Part shown: positions 23,197 to 31,401 of the stretch, piece after piece
Position numbering within the stretch: the stretch's first letter is position 1
How the letters are laid out: the number at the start of each line of letters is the position of its first letter
Assembly (NCBI RefSeq): GCF_009711085.1
Contig: NZ_WMKA01000030.1
Span: forward strand, 7,075 to 46,837
Length of the DNA: 39,763 nt
Direction: 5' to 3'
From: Cellulosimicrobium composti
GTDB lineage: Bacteria > Actinomycetota > Actinomycetes > Actinomycetales > Cellulomonadaceae
The notes under the pieces: model-generated
The model's database searches: none
Seen by the model: only the letters and a program-made list of their open reading frames with translations
What the model was told of the DNA's origin: nothing
Translations under genes and position numbers: made by a program

Positions 23197-24111
23197 TCAG
23201 GCCGACGACGTGCCCGTCGCGAGGCCGCGGACCTGCGCGGCGCCGTCCGTCGCGATCCGCTCGAAGACGCGCTCGTCGGCGGCGAACTGCGTGCCGGGGA
23301 TCGGCTGGTGCACCACGATCTCGGTGATCCCCGCCTCGGCGTAGCCGTGAGCGGTCTCGACGAAAGCGTCGACGGACTCGAGCGCGGGATCGGGCGTGAA
23401 GCCGGTGAGCAGGATCCGCTCGACGGAGGCGGGGTCGCGACCGGCGTCCGCGCACGCCGCCTCCAGCCGCTCGACCTGGGCGCGCACGGCGGCGCGCGAC
23501 TGCGTCGGCGTCGCGTCGTCGGGGAGGCGGCCGTCGCCCGTCGTGACCCAGCCCTGCCCGTGTCGTGCCGCGAGCCGCAGGCCGCGCGGGCCCGTCGCGG
23601 CGATCGCGAACGGCACGCGCGGCGACTGGACGGGGCCGGGGATCGTCCGCGCCTCGTGCGCACGGTAGTGGCCCTCGTCGTGCGTGACGGCGGGCTCGGT
23701 GAGCAGGCGGTCGAGCAGGACCGTGAAGTCGCGCAGCCGGTCGGCGCGCTCGCGGGCGGACCACGGCTCGCCGCCGAGGACGGTCGCGTCGAAGCCCGTC
23801 GTCCCGGCGCCCAGCCCGACGGTGACCCGCCCGCCCGAGAGGTCGTCGAGCGTCATGACCTCCTTCGCGAACGTCACCGGCTCGCGGAAGTTCGGCGACG
23901 ACACGAGCGTGCCCAGCCGCACCCGCTCGGTGACGCCCGCCGCGGCAGCGAGCGTCGGCACCGCGCCGAACCACGGACCGTCGCGGAACGACCGCCACGA
24001 CAGGTGGTCGTACGTGTACGCCGCGTGGAACCCGAGGTCGTCGGCGGCCCGCCAGACCTCCCGGCCCTCGCGCCACGGGTAGATCGGCAGGATCACGGTG
24101 CTCACGCGCAT
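23197..24111 (-). CDS. Luciferase-like (LLM class) F420-dependent oxidoreductase
   Basis: 304 aa TIM-barrel flavin/F420 oxidoreductase. Signatures: ADDLGFHAAYTYDHLSWRSF near 26-45, VRLGTLVSSPNFREPVTFAKEVMTLDDLSGGRVTVGLGAG near 64-103 and GLRLAARHGQGW near 177-188. These match the F420-binding subgroup better than bacterial luciferase. ATG 24111 has TAGGCT (24119-24124, minus strand) 7 nt upstream, predicting a leaderless mRNA; the -10 overlaps that of the divergent Dabb gene. Substrate unknown. Confidence 0.88.
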   Translation of the reverse strand: MRVSTVILPIYPWREGREVWRAADDLGFHAAYTYDHLSWRSFRDGPWFGAVPTLAAAAGVTERVRLGTLVSSPNFREPVTFAKEVMTLDDLSGGRVTVGLGAGTTGFDATVLGGEPWSARERADRLRDFTVLLDRLLTEPAVTHDEGHYRAHEARTIPGPVQSPRVPFAIAATGPRGLRLAARHGQGWVTTGDGRLPDDATPTQSRAAVRAQVERLEAACADAGRDPASVERILLTGFTPDPALESVDAFVETAHGYAEAGITEIVVHQPIPGTQFAADERVFERIATDGAAQVRGLATGTSSA

Positions 24112-24118
24112 GGCCGCC

Positions 24119-24128
24119 AGCCTAGGGT
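24119..24128. promoter_or_regulatory. Bidirectional leaderless promoter with overlapping -10 elements
   Basis: AGCCTAGGGT contains TAGGGT on the plus strand (24123-24128), 6 nt before GTG 24135, and TAGGCT on the minus strand (24119-24124), 7 nt before ATG 24111. The two hexamers share the central TA. Only 23 bp separate the two start codons. Confidence 0.7.
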
Positions 24129-24134
24129 GGGGGC

Positions 24135-24434
24135 GTGATCCAGCACACCGTCGCCTTCCGCCTCGTCCACCCCGCCGGCAGCGCGGAGGAGGCCGAGTTC
24201 CTCGGCACCGCGCGCCGCACGCTCACCGCGGTCCCAGGCGTGCGGGACTTCACGGTCTCGCGCCAGGTCAGCCCGAAGAGCCCGCTGACGTTCCAGTTCT
24301 CCATGGTGTTCGACGACGACGCCGCGTACGCCGCGTACGACGCCCACCCGGACCACCGCGCGTTCGTCGCCGACCGCTGGGTGCCCGAGGTCGCGGAGTT
24401 CCAGGAGCTCGACCTGGTGCCCGTCGCCGACTGA
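24135..24434 (+). CDS. Dabb-family (stress-responsive A/B barrel) protein
   Basis: 99 aa single Dabb domain: IQHTVAFRL strand at the N-terminus, VPGVRDFTVSRQVSPKSPLTFQFSMVFDDDAAYAAYDAHPDHRAFV in the middle (in pieces) and a C-terminal LDLVPV strand. Dimeric ferredoxin-like barrels of this type include cyclases and dehydratases, but the function of stand-alone members is mostly unknown. The GTG start is predicted leaderless. 44 bp upstream of an LLM oxidoreductase gene on the same strand. Confidence 0.85.
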   Translation: MIQHTVAFRLVHPAGSAEEAEFLGTARRTLTAVPGVRDFTVSRQVSPKSPLTFQFSMVFDDDAAYAAYDAHPDHRAFVADRWVPEVAEFQELDLVPVAD

Positions 24435-24478
24435 GCGCCGCACCCGGGCCTGGCCGGTGCGTGTGGCAGGGTGACGGC

Positions 24479-25411
24479 ATGACCCAGATCGACCTGCGCA
24501 TCTTCACCGAGCCCCAGCAGGGCGCCTCGTACGACGACCTCCTCGCCGTCGCGAAGGCCACCGAGGACCTCGGCTTCGACGCCTTCTTCCGCTCCGACCA
24601 CTACCTCGTCATGGGCGACGGCGACGGGCTCCCCGGCCCGACGGACGCCTGGACGACCCTCGCCGGCCTCGCGCGCGAGACGAGCCGCATCCGGCTCGGC
24701 ACGCTCGTGTCGTCGGCGACGTTCCGCCACCCCGGGGTGCTCGCGATCCAGGTCGCGCAGGTCGACCAGATGTCGGGCGGGCGCGTCGAGCTCGGCCTGG
24801 GGGCCGGCTGGTACGCGCAGGAGCACGCGGCGTACGGCATCCCGTTCCCCGAGAAGCGGTTCGGGATCCTCGAGGAGCAGCTCGCGGTGATCACGGGACT
24901 GTGGGAGACGCCGGTCGGCGAGACGTTCTCGTTCGACGGCGAGCACTACACCCTCACCGACTCGCCGGCGCTGCCGAAGCCCGCGCAGGAGCGCGTGCCC
25001 GTCATCGTCGGCGGCCACGGCCCGCGCCGGACGCCGGCGCTCGCCGCGCGGTTCGCGAGCGAGTACAACGCGGCGTTCCCCGACCCGGGCGTGCTGCCCG
25101 AGCGGTTCGAGAACGTGCGCGCCGCGTGCCTCGACGCCGACCGTGACCCCGACTCGCTCGTGTACTCGGCGGCGTTCGTCGTCGCGGTCGGCAAGGACGA
25201 GGCGGAGTTCCGCCGCCGCGCCGACGCCATCGGCCGCGAGCCCGACGAGGTGCGCCGCAACGGCCTCGCGGGCACGGTGAGCGAGGTCGCGGACAAGATC
25301 GCCGCCGCGGCCGAGCAGGGCGCGACGCGCTTCTACCTCCAGGTCCTCGACCTGCACGACCTCGACCACCTCGACCTCATCGCGAGCGAGGTCGTGCCGC
25401 AGCTGCCCTGA
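24479..25411 (+). CDS. LLM class F420-dependent oxidoreductase
   Basis: 310 aa luciferase-like barrel. ATEDLGFDAFFRSDHYL near 24-40, RIRLGTLVSSATFRHPGVLAIQVAQVDQMSGGRVELGLGAGW near 71-112 (in pieces), VIVGGHGPRRTPALAARFASEYN near 178-200 and GTVSEVADKIAAAAEQGATRFYLQV near 264-288. Belongs to a different LLM subgroup from the divergent gene at 23.2-24.1 kb; the pair flanks the Dabb gene. CAGGGT lies 6 nt before the ATG, a one-base variant of the leaderless -10. Followed by a very strong terminator. Confidence 0.88.
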   Translation: MTQIDLRIFTEPQQGASYDDLLAVAKATEDLGFDAFFRSDHYLVMGDGDGLPGPTDAWTTLAGLARETSRIRLGTLVSSATFRHPGVLAIQVAQVDQMSGGRVELGLGAGWYAQEHAAYGIPFPEKRFGILEEQLAVITGLWETPVGETFSFDGEHYTLTDSPALPKPAQERVPVIVGGHGPRRTPALAARFASEYNAAFPDPGVLPERFENVRAACLDADRDPDSLVYSAAFVVAVGKDEAEFRRRADAIGREPDEVRRNGLAGTVSEVADKIAAAAEQGATRFYLQVLDLHDLDHLDLIASEVVPQLP

Positions 25412-25424
25412 CGTGATCCTCTCG

Positions 25425-25462
25425 CCGGTCACCGTCGCGCGGCGGCGCGCGACGGTGACCGG
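25425..25462 (+). terminator. Strong terminator after the LLM oxidoreductase
   Basis: 16-bp perfect stem (25425-25440 / 25447-25462), core CCGGTCACCGTCGCGC, with loop GGCGGC, starting 14 nt after the stop. No U-tract. Confidence 0.85.
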
Positions 25463-25520
25463 GCCGGTGCGTGCGGCACCGGGCCGGTGCGTGCGGCACC
25501 GGGCCGGTGCGTCCGGCACC
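25461..25520. repeat. Three 20-bp tandem repeats
   Basis: Unit GGGCCGGTGCGTGCGGCACC at 25461-25480, 25481-25500 and 25501-25520 (one change, G to C, in the third). Each unit can fold as GGTGC/GCACC. Directly abuts the terminator; a degenerate relative, GGCCGGTGCGTGTGGCAGG, precedes the LLM gene at 24454-24472. Confidence 0.8.
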
Positions 25521-25567
25521 GCGCCCGACGGCGCGGACCGGCACGCGGCGCCGTGACGTGGTGGCAC

Positions 25568-25573
25568 TACCCT
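25568..25573 (+). promoter_or_regulatory. Candidate -10 of the uracil permease gene
   Basis: TACCCT about 42 nt before the start codon; would give a leader of roughly 35 nt carrying the AGGAG site. No operator-like palindrome or riboswitch noticed. Confidence 0.4.
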
Positions 25574-25614
25574 GCTCCGGGGGTCGTCACACGAACTTCA
25601 CGGACAGGAGAGTC

Positions 25615-26937
25615 ATGAGCGCCATCGGATGGCGGGTGCACGGGAACGGGAAGACGGTCGCGCCGGGGGACGTCGTCGACCCGGACGAGCGGCTGAGCTG
25701 GCCGCGGACCGTCGGGATCGGCATGCAGCACGTCGTCGCCATGTTCGGCGCGACGTTCCTCGTGCCCCTCATCACCGGGTTCTCGCCCGCGACGACCCTG
25801 TTCTTCTCGGCGATCGGCACGGTCGGCTTCCTGCTCATCACGCGCAACCGGCTCCCCAGCTACCTCGGGTCGAGCTTCGCGTTCATCGCCCCGATCGGCG
25901 CGGCCACGGCGTCCCAGGGCCAGTCCGTCGCGGTCGGCGGCATCCTCGTCACGGGCCTCGTGCTCGCCGCGGTCGGCCTGGTCGTGCACCTCGCGGGAGC
26001 ACGGTGGATCGACGTCGTCATGCCGCCGATCGTCACGGGCACGATCGTCGCGCTCATCGGCTTCAACCTCGCGCCCGCCGCGTGGGGCAACTTCCAGCAG
26101 GCGCCGGTCACGGCCGTCGTCACGCTGACCGCGATCATCCTCGTGAGCGTCCTGTTCAAGGGCATCCTCGGTCGTCTGTCGATCCTCGTGGGCGTGCTCG
26201 TCGGGTACGTCGTGGCCGTGGTCCGGGGCGAGGTGTCGTTCGACGCGCTGCGCGAGGCTGCGTGGATCGGCTTCCCCGAGTTCGTCACGCCCACGTTCGA
26301 CGTCGCCGTGCTCGGCCTGTTCGTCCCCGTCGTGCTCGTGCTGATCGCCGAGAACGTCGGCCACGTGAAGTCGGTCGCGGCGATGACCGGCAAGAACCTC
26401 GACGACCTCACCGGCCGCGCGCTCTTCGCCGACGGCCTCGCGACGACGCTCGCGGGCGTGGGCGGCGGGTCCGGCACCACGACGTACGCCGAGAACATCG
26501 GCGTCATGGCCGCCACGCGCGTGTACTCGACCGCGGCGTACTGGGTCGCGGCGGCGACCGCGCTCGTGCTGTCGCTGTCGCCGAAGTTCGGCGCGCTCAT
26601 CGCCACGATCCCCGCGGGCGTCCTCGGCGGCGCCGCGACCATGCTCTACGGCATGATCGGCATCCTCGGCGCCCGCATCTGGGTGCAGAACAAGGTCGAC
26701 TTCTCCGACCCGGTGAACCTCACGACGGCCGCCGTGCCGCTCGTCATCGGCATCGCCAACTTCACGTGGTCCGCGGGCGACCTGACGTTCGAGGGCATCG
26801 CGCTCGGCACCGCCTCGGCGCTCGTGATCTACCACCTCATGCGCGCCGTCGCCCGGTGGCGCGGGACGACGCAGGAGCCGGCCAGCCCGGCGTCGGCCCC
26901 CGGCGGCGACGAGCCCGCCGTCCACGACGCGCACTGA
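25615..26937 (+). CDS. uraA: Uracil-xanthine permease family transporter (UraA-like)
   Basis: 440 aa NCS2-family nucleobase:proton symporter in the cytoplasmic membrane. Family motifs: GIGMQHVVAMFGATFLVPLITG near 35-56, IAENVGHVKSVAAMTG near 244-259 and GGGSGTTTYAENIGVMAATRVYS near 282-304. The TYAENIG Glu corresponds to the uracil-binding Glu of E. coli UraA, which supports a uracil (or related pyrimidine) substrate. About 14 hydrophobic segments; soluble charged C-terminal tail. ATG with AGGAG 4 nt upstream. Single-gene unit with its own terminator. Confidence 0.88.
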   Translation: MSAIGWRVHGNGKTVAPGDVVDPDERLSWPRTVGIGMQHVVAMFGATFLVPLITGFSPATTLFFSAIGTVGFLLITRNRLPSYLGSSFAFIAPIGAATASQGQSVAVGGILVTGLVLAAVGLVVHLAGARWIDVVMPPIVTGTIVALIGFNLAPAAWGNFQQAPVTAVVTLTAIILVSVLFKGILGRLSILVGVLVGYVVAVVRGEVSFDALREAAWIGFPEFVTPTFDVAVLGLFVPVVLVLIAENVGHVKSVAAMTGKNLDDLTGRALFADGLATTLAGVGGGSGTTTYAENIGVMAATRVYSTAAYWVAAATALVLSLSPKFGALIATIPAGVLGGAATMLYGMIGILGARIWVQNKVDFSDPVNLTTAAVPLVIGIANFTWSAGDLTFEGIALGTASALVIYHLMRAVARWRGTTQEPASPASAPGGDEPAVHDAH

Positions 26938-26951
26938 GGAAGCGCTGACAC

Positions 26952-27003
26952 CACGCGGCCCCGGGGCCCCGGTCCGTCACGGCACCGGACCCGGGGCCGC
27001 GTG
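26952..27003 (+). terminator. Compound terminator after uracil permease
   Basis: Outer 13-bp perfect stem CACGCGGCCCCGG / CCGGGGCCGCGTG (26952-26964 / 26991-27003) encloses GGTCCG/CGGACC (26971-26976 / 26986-26991). Starts 14 nt after the stop. Faces the end of the GNAT gene, so it may work in both directions. Confidence 0.8.
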
Positions 27004-27067
27004 CCGCCCGGAGCGCCCGCTCGTCGGACCGGTCCGTTCGTGGCGCGGCACGCGCGGCGGGCGCGAC

Positions 27068-27676
27068 CTAGAGCCGCAGCCCCAGCACGAGGCCCTCGGG
27101 TACGTCGAGGCGCGTGAACCCGAGGTGCTCGTAGAAGCCGATCGCGGAGACGTTGTCCTCGGCGACGCCCAGGTGGACGCCGGGGGAGCCCGCGACGCGC
27201 AGCGCGTCGAACAGGGTCTCGAGCAGTCGCCGGCCGTTCCCGCCGCCCTGCGCGGCGGGCAGGAGGTCGACGTGCAGGTGGGAGGGGTACGCGTCGAGGA
27301 TCGCCGCGTGCGTGCGGTGCGGGCGGTGGATCTGCTGGACGAGGGCCTCGTCGCGCGAGTCCTCCGGGAAGCTCCCGAGCGGGTAGCGCTCGCGCAGCGC
27401 GGGCCACCACTCGCGCTCGGTCCGCGCCTCGAACGCCGCGGTGTCCCGGGCCCCGAGCACGTACCCCGCGGCGACGCCGTCGGCCTCGACGACGAACGCG
27501 AGCCCGGGCTCGAGGGCCAGGTACGCGCCGAGGTAGACCTCGCCGAGCAGGCGCGGGTCCGTATACAGCGCGGTCGCGTCAGCCCCGGACGCGCCGGTGC
27601 GCAGGCAGATCTCGTAGAGGCGGTCGACCTCGGCGGGGTCGGTGGTCCGGGCGTGCCGGAGGGGCAGGGTGCTCAT
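27068..27676 (-). CDS. GNAT-family N-acetyltransferase
   Basis: 202 aa. Acetyl-CoA loop LLPAAQGGGNGRRLLETLF near 137-155 (Q-x-x-GNG-R form of the Q/R-x-x-G-x-G/A motif), LGVAEDNVSAIGFYEHLGF near 168-186 as the typical C-terminal motif B. The overall layout, including IHRPHRTHAAILDAYPSHLHVDLLP (near 115-139), resembles the HAT-like domain found next to bacterial O-GlcNAcase-type enzymes; the substrate is unknown. No clear ribosome site before ATG 27676. It is the last gene of a same-strand group with the LytR_C protein 51 bp upstream. Confidence 0.82.
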   Translation of the reverse strand: MSTLPLRHARTTDPAEVDRLYEICLRTGASGADATALYTDPRLLGEVYLGAYLALEPGLAFVVEADGVAAGYVLGARDTAAFEARTEREWWPALRERYPLGSFPEDSRDEALVQQIHRPHRTHAAILDAYPSHLHVDLLPAAQGGGNGRRLLETLFDALRVAGSPGVHLGVAEDNVSAIGFYEHLGFTRLDVPEGLVLGLRL

Positions 27677-27727
27677 GGGAACCGTTCGGCGGTCGTGAGG
27701 ATCGGCGGGGCGCCGGGTGGGACGTGC

Positions 27728-28378
27728 TCAGCCCTCGGTGGCGGGCACGGGGAGCGGCCTTGGCGTGATCTGCTCGATCGGGACGCAGCCCGGCCGGCTC
27801 TCGAGCGGGACGTCCCCCGACAGCCCCACGAGCTCCGGGTCCACGACGTTCTCGAAGTCCGCACCCACGTACAGGTCGACGGTCGCGGCCTCGCGCACGT
27901 CGAGCACGAGGCCCGGGTTCTCGTAGTGCGCGGCCAGGGTGTACGCCTGGGCCACGCTCGTGAGGCCGAAGTGGATCTGCGTGCGCGTCATCGCGTCGGG
28001 GTCGCCGTCGCCGTCGACGTCCGGGGCGTTGCCCGTCGTGAGGATGGTGAAGCCGCGCGACTCGAGGATGTCCCGGTTGAGCCGGCCGAGCGGCTCGTCC
28101 GTGCCCGACGCGTTGTAGATGTTGACCTGGACCTGGCCCGCTGCGACCGGGAGGGTGCCCTCGGCGAGGCACGGAACCTCGACGTCCGCGAGGTCGTCGA
28201 CCGCCTCGGGGGACGACAGGGGCCGGTCGAACGGGGCGTCGATCGCCCCCGTGTACACGGCCAGCGCGCCGAGCCCGACCACGGCGAGCGCGGCGATGAG
28301 GAGCCCGAACACGACCGCCTGGCGCTCGTGCATGCGTCGGCGACGCTCGGCGCGCGCGGTGTCGGGGCGGGTGGTCAC
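27728..28378 (-). CDS. LytR C-terminal domain (LytR_C) membrane protein
   Basis: 216 aa. Basic N-terminus, one membrane helix AVVFGLLIAALAVVGLGALAVY near 21-42, then an outward-facing LytR_C domain about 80-180 beginning VQVNIYNASGTDEPLGRLNRDILESRGFTI (in pieces). LytR_C domains occur at the ends of LytR-CpsA-Psr cell-wall ligases and as lone proteins; the lone form's function is unknown but a cell-envelope role is likely. GTG 28378 is 6 nt after TAGGTT (28385-28390, minus strand), predicting a leaderless mRNA. Confidence 0.85.
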   Translation of the reverse strand: MTTRPDTARAERRRRMHERQAVVFGLLIAALAVVGLGALAVYTGAIDAPFDRPLSSPEAVDDLADVEVPCLAEGTLPVAAGQVQVNIYNASGTDEPLGRLNRDILESRGFTILTTGNAPDVDGDGDPDAMTRTQIHFGLTSVAQAYTLAAHYENPGLVLDVREAATVDLYVGADFENVVDPELVGLSGDVPLESRPGCVPIEQITPRPLPVPATEG

Positions 28379-28403
28379 GCCAGAAACCTACCGGACCGGG
28401 TGC

Positions 28404-28700
28404 TCATCGCACGGTCAGCACGCGCGCGTGCAGGATCGCGCGCTGCTGGAGGGCCGCGCGGACGGCGCGGTGCAGCCCGTCCTCCAGGTAGAGGACGCCC
28501 TCGTACTCCACGACGTGGGCGAACAGGTCGCCGAAGAAGGTCGAGTCCTCGGCGAGCAGGGCGTCGAGGTCGAGGGTTCGCTTGGTGGTGACGAGCTCGT
28601 CGAGGCGCACCTGGCGCGGGGGCACCTCGGCCCAGTCCCGGGCGGTCACCCGGCCGTGGTCCGGGTAGGGGCGCCCGTCACCGACGGCCTTGAAGATCAT
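28404..28700 (-). CDS. Conserved small actinobacterial protein (sometimes labelled VapB-like antitoxin)
   Basis: 98 aa from the ATG at 28700. Sequence begins MIFKAVGDGRPYPDHG and includes VPPRQVRLDELVTTKRTL and LEDGLHRAVRAALQQR; this highly conserved pattern is widespread in actinobacteria, where automatic annotation often calls it a VapB-type antitoxin. No PIN-domain toxin is adjacent, so that label is doubtful. It regularly neighbours LytR_C genes, as here (25 bp). TAGGAT (28708-28713, minus strand) lies 7 nt before ATG 28700, which favours it over the ATG at 28709, which would overlap the -10. Confidence 0.78.
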   Translation of the reverse strand: MIFKAVGDGRPYPDHGRVTARDWAEVPPRQVRLDELVTTKRTLDLDALLAEDSTFFGDLFAHVVEYEGVLYLEDGLHRAVRAALQQRAILHARVLTVR

Positions 28701-28723
28701 GCGGGACATCCTAGAGGCCGGGC

Positions 28724-28756
28724 ACCGGCCCCCGCGGGGCCCTTCCGGGGGCCGGT
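28724..28756 (-). terminator. Hairpin terminator after the TetR-like gene
   Basis: 10-bp perfect stem ACCGGCCCCC / GGGGGCCGGT (28724-28733 / 28747-28756), 41 nt beyond the stop in the minus direction. Confidence 0.6.
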
Positions 28757-28796
28757 CACGCAGTCGTCACGATCTCCCCACGAGGAGCGACCGGTC

Positions 28797-29648
28797 TCAC
28801 CCCGGGTCGACCATCGACGGCCCTGCCGGGCCCGGACCCGCCGCGTCGTCGACCAGGCGCGCGAGCTCGCGCACGACCGCGCCCGGCAGCGCGGAGGGGA
28901 ACACGAGCGCGCGCTGGAGCTCGCCCGCGCGCCAGCCGTCGCACGCGAGCGCCGCGACCACGAGGGGCGTCGGCGCGCCCTCCTCGCGCCACGCGCGCAG
29001 CACGAGCTCGTGCACGGCGTGCTGGCCCTCGGGCACGTCGTCGCGCGCGACCCCGCCCAGCGCGTAGAGCCGCAGGAGCGCCGCGGCCTTGCGCGAGTCG
29101 TCGAGCGCTGCGACGGACGCCGCGACCGCCGCGCGGGACGGGTCGAGGCGCAGGGGCGACAGGTCGTCGAAGCCGGACTGCAGGACCTCGAGCGCGACGT
29201 CGTCGACGAGGGTCTCCGCGTCGCCGAACATCGCGAGGAGGGTGGACTCGCTGCGGTCGCACCGCCGCGCGACCGCGGCGAGCGTGACGTTGTGCACACC
29301 CTCCTCCAGCGCGACCCGCAGCACGGCGTCCACGAGGGGCCGCTCGTCGTCGCGGAACGGGTCGGCGTCGAGGTCGACGTCGCGGAAGACGACCGCGCTC
29401 GCGGGCGGCCGGACGTCGGCGTACCGGGAGAGGTCCTCGATCACCGCGTCCCACTCGGACTCGGTGAGCTCGTACGCGTCCTGGTAGAGGCCCAGCCACG
29501 TCCCCTCGAGCGCGAGCGCGGCGACCCAGGTGCGCGCGTCGCGCGCGCCCGCGTCGTCCGCGCCGTCGCGCGTCGGGATCGCGGCGACCCACTCGTGCAG
29601 GGCGGCCCTGGCCGAGCGCGTCGCGTCGCTCCGGTCGGGCGTGGGCAT
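28797..29648 (-). CDS. Atypical TetR-like protein with an internal helix-turn-helix
   Basis: 283 aa. A TetR-type DNA-binding unit lies in the middle (about 105-152: VDAVLRVALEEGVHNVTLAAVARRCDRSESTLLAMFGDAETLVDDVA in pieces), followed by a normal-looking effector domain. The first ~75 residues (WVAALALEGTWLGLYQDAYELTESEWDAVIEDL) look like the end of another TetR effector domain, as if a tandem TetR protein had lost its first HTH. ATG 29648 has a perfect GGAGGTGA (29654-29661) 5 nt upstream, better than the in-frame GTG at 29657, so the missing part is not simply an annotation error. Promoter TAGGCT at 29682-29687 (minus strand). Confidence 0.75.
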   Translation of the reverse strand: MPTPDRSDATRSARAALHEWVAAIPTRDGADDAGARDARTWVAALALEGTWLGLYQDAYELTESEWDAVIEDLSRYADVRPPASAVVFRDVDLDADPFRDDERPLVDAVLRVALEEGVHNVTLAAVARRCDRSESTLLAMFGDAETLVDDVALEVLQSGFDDLSPLRLDPSRAAVAASVAALDDSRKAAALLRLYALGGVARDDVPEGQHAVHELVLRAWREEGAPTPLVVAALACDGWRAGELQRALVFPSALPGAVVRELARLVDDAAGPGPAGPSMVDPG

Positions 29649-29681
29649 GACCGTCACCTCCGTGGTCGGGACCGTCCACCG

Positions 29682-29687
29682 AGCCTA
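29682..29687 (-). promoter_or_regulatory. Candidate -10 for the TetR-like gene
   Basis: TAGGCT on the minus strand, 33 nt before ATG 29648, giving a leader of about 27 nt that carries GGAGGTGA. In contrast to many neighbours this transcript would be leadered. Confidence 0.45.
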
Positions 29688-29727
29688 GCCGCAGGTGGGC
29701 CGCCGTTCGCGGTACGCCGCCTCCGGG

Positions 29728-31401
29728 TCAGGGCCGCGGGACGTCGCGGCGGCGGAACGCGGCGAGGCCGAGCCCGACGAGCGCGGCGGCCAGGAGCGTG
29801 AGCCACACGAACGGCCACGGCTCGACGTCGGCGCCGGGGAGCTGCGGCACGTGCCAGAACGGGGAGGCCGCGCCGGCCCACGACGGCAGGTCGAGCAGGC
29901 CCCCGAACATCGTCACGACGAACGAGTACGCGAGCAGCGCCCACGCGAGCCCGGCGAGGCCGGGCCGCCCGCCGAACGCGGCCGCCCCGACCCCGGCGAC
30001 GACCGCGACGGCGGGCAGGTACGCGAACGACGCCGCGAGATAGTCCGCGAGCCCGAAGGTGTCCTCGCCGACGCTGAGGGCGCCGAGCCACAGCCCGAGC
30101 GCGCTCGCGACGAGCAGCGCCGCCATCCCGAGCAGGGTCACGACGAGCTGGCCGCCGAGCCAGCGCACGCGCCCCACCCCGGTCGCGAGAACGGGCTCGA
30201 GCCGGCCCGACGTCTCCTCCCCGCGGGCCCGCTGGACGGAGGCGACGGCGAAGCCGCCCGCGCCGAGGCCGAGGAAGAGCGCCATGACCGCGACGAACCC
30301 GCTCACGAGGTCGGTCGGGTCGCCGAGCATCGCGGCGATCTCGGGGTTGTCCGCGACCATCGTGCCCACGGAGTCGACGAACGTCCCGCACGCGAGCGCC
30401 GTGAGGCCGACCGCGACGCCCCACGCGAGAACGGACGCGCGCTGCTGGCGCCACGCGAGGGCGAGCGGGCTCGCGAGCCACCCCGCGGCGTCGGGCCGGC
30501 CCGCGCGCGGCGGCACGAGACCCGCCCCGAGGTCCCGGCGCGCCGCGAGCGCCGCGCCGAGCACGAGGAGCAGTGCGACCAGCACCAGCGACAGGGCGAG
30601 CGGCCACCAGCGCAGGTCCACGTACGCGCGGATCTGCTGCGCCCAGCCGACGGGGGAGAGCCACGAGACCCAGCTCCCGTGCAGCTCCTGGACGTCGCCG
30701 AACGCGCGGAGCAGGAACGCGACGCCGAGCACGGCGAGCGCGAGCCCGCTCGCGGCGCGCGCGTGCTCGGTCACCTGGCTCGTCACGGTGGCGACGGCGG
30801 CGAACACGAGGCCGGTGACGCCGACGGCGGCGCCGAGCGCGAACGAGTCGACGGGCGCGAGGCCCGCCGCGGAGAGGACGGCCCCGCTCGCGACCGCGAT
30901 CGCGGCGTTCGCGACGAGGGCGGCGGCGAACGCGGCGGTCCCGGGGGCGTGGCGGCCCACGACCCCGGCCCGCACGAGCTCCGCGCGCCCCGTCTCCTCC
31001 TCGGCGCGCGTGTGCCGCACGACGAGGGAGATGCTCATGATCGCGACGGCGACCATCACCGTGAGCGCCATCTCGTTCGCGATCATGGCGCCGAGCGTGT
31101 AGTCCTCGATCCCGTACTGCGGGCCGGAGAGCATGATGCCCGCCGGGCTCGACACGAGCGCCGCGCGCGCCTGGCGCTCCGCCGCGGTGGGGTAGAGCGC
31201 GTCGAGCGCGACGGCGACGTACGCGAGGAGGAGCGCGACCGACGCGGTCCACACGGGGATCCGCACCCGCTCGCGGCGCAGCGCGAACCGCAGGAGCGTC
31301 GTCCAGCCGGTGACCCCGCGCCCGCGCGGCTCGGGCGGCACGACGGCGGTGCGGCGCCCGCGCGGCGGGGCGGCCGCGGGGGCGGTCTCGGCGCGGCTCA
31401 C
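29728..31401 (-). CDS. ABC transporter permease (two-half exporter permease)
   Basis: 557 aa with two homologous halves, each about six hydrophobic helices. The first half begins [30 protein letters not shown] near 33-62 with the [25 protein letters not shown] loop; the second begins [28 protein letters not shown] with the matching [24 protein letters not shown]. This is the tetronasin/anibiotic-exporter-like architecture. GTG 31401 overlaps the ATPase stop by 4 bp (GTGA). Works with the upstream ATPase as a multidrug or antibiotic exporter, substrate unknown. Confidence 0.85.
   Translation of the reverse strand: MSRAETAPAAAPPRGRRTAVVPPEPRGRGVTGWTTLLRFALRRERVRIPVWTASVALLLAYVAVALDALYPTAAERQARAALVSSPAGIMLSGPQYGIEDYTLGAMIANEMALTVMVAVAIMSISLVVRHTRAEEETGRAELVRAGVVGRHAPGTAAFAAALVANAAIAVASGAVLSAAGLAPVDSFALGAAVGVTGLVFAAVATVTSQVTEHARAASGLALAVLGVAFLLRAFGDVQELHGSWVSWLSPVGWAQQIRAYVDLRWWPLALSLVLVALLLVLGAALAARRDLGAGLVPPRAGRPDAAGWLASPLALAWRQQRASVLAWGVAVGLTALACGTFVDSVGTMVADNPEIAAMLGDPTDLVSGFVAVMALFLGLGAGGFAVASVQRARGEETSGRLEPVLATGVGRVRWLGGQLVVTLLGMAALLVASALGLWLGALSVGEDTFGLADYLAASFAYLPAVAVVAGVGAAAFGGRPGLAGLAWALLAYSFVVTMFGGLLDLPSWAGAASPFWHVPQLPGADVEPWPFVWLTLLAAALVGLGLAAFRRRDVPRP

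Noticed and set aside
28404-28700. Half of a VapBC toxin-antitoxin module
   Set aside because: No PIN-domain gene on either side; neighbours are a LytR_C protein and a TetR-like gene.
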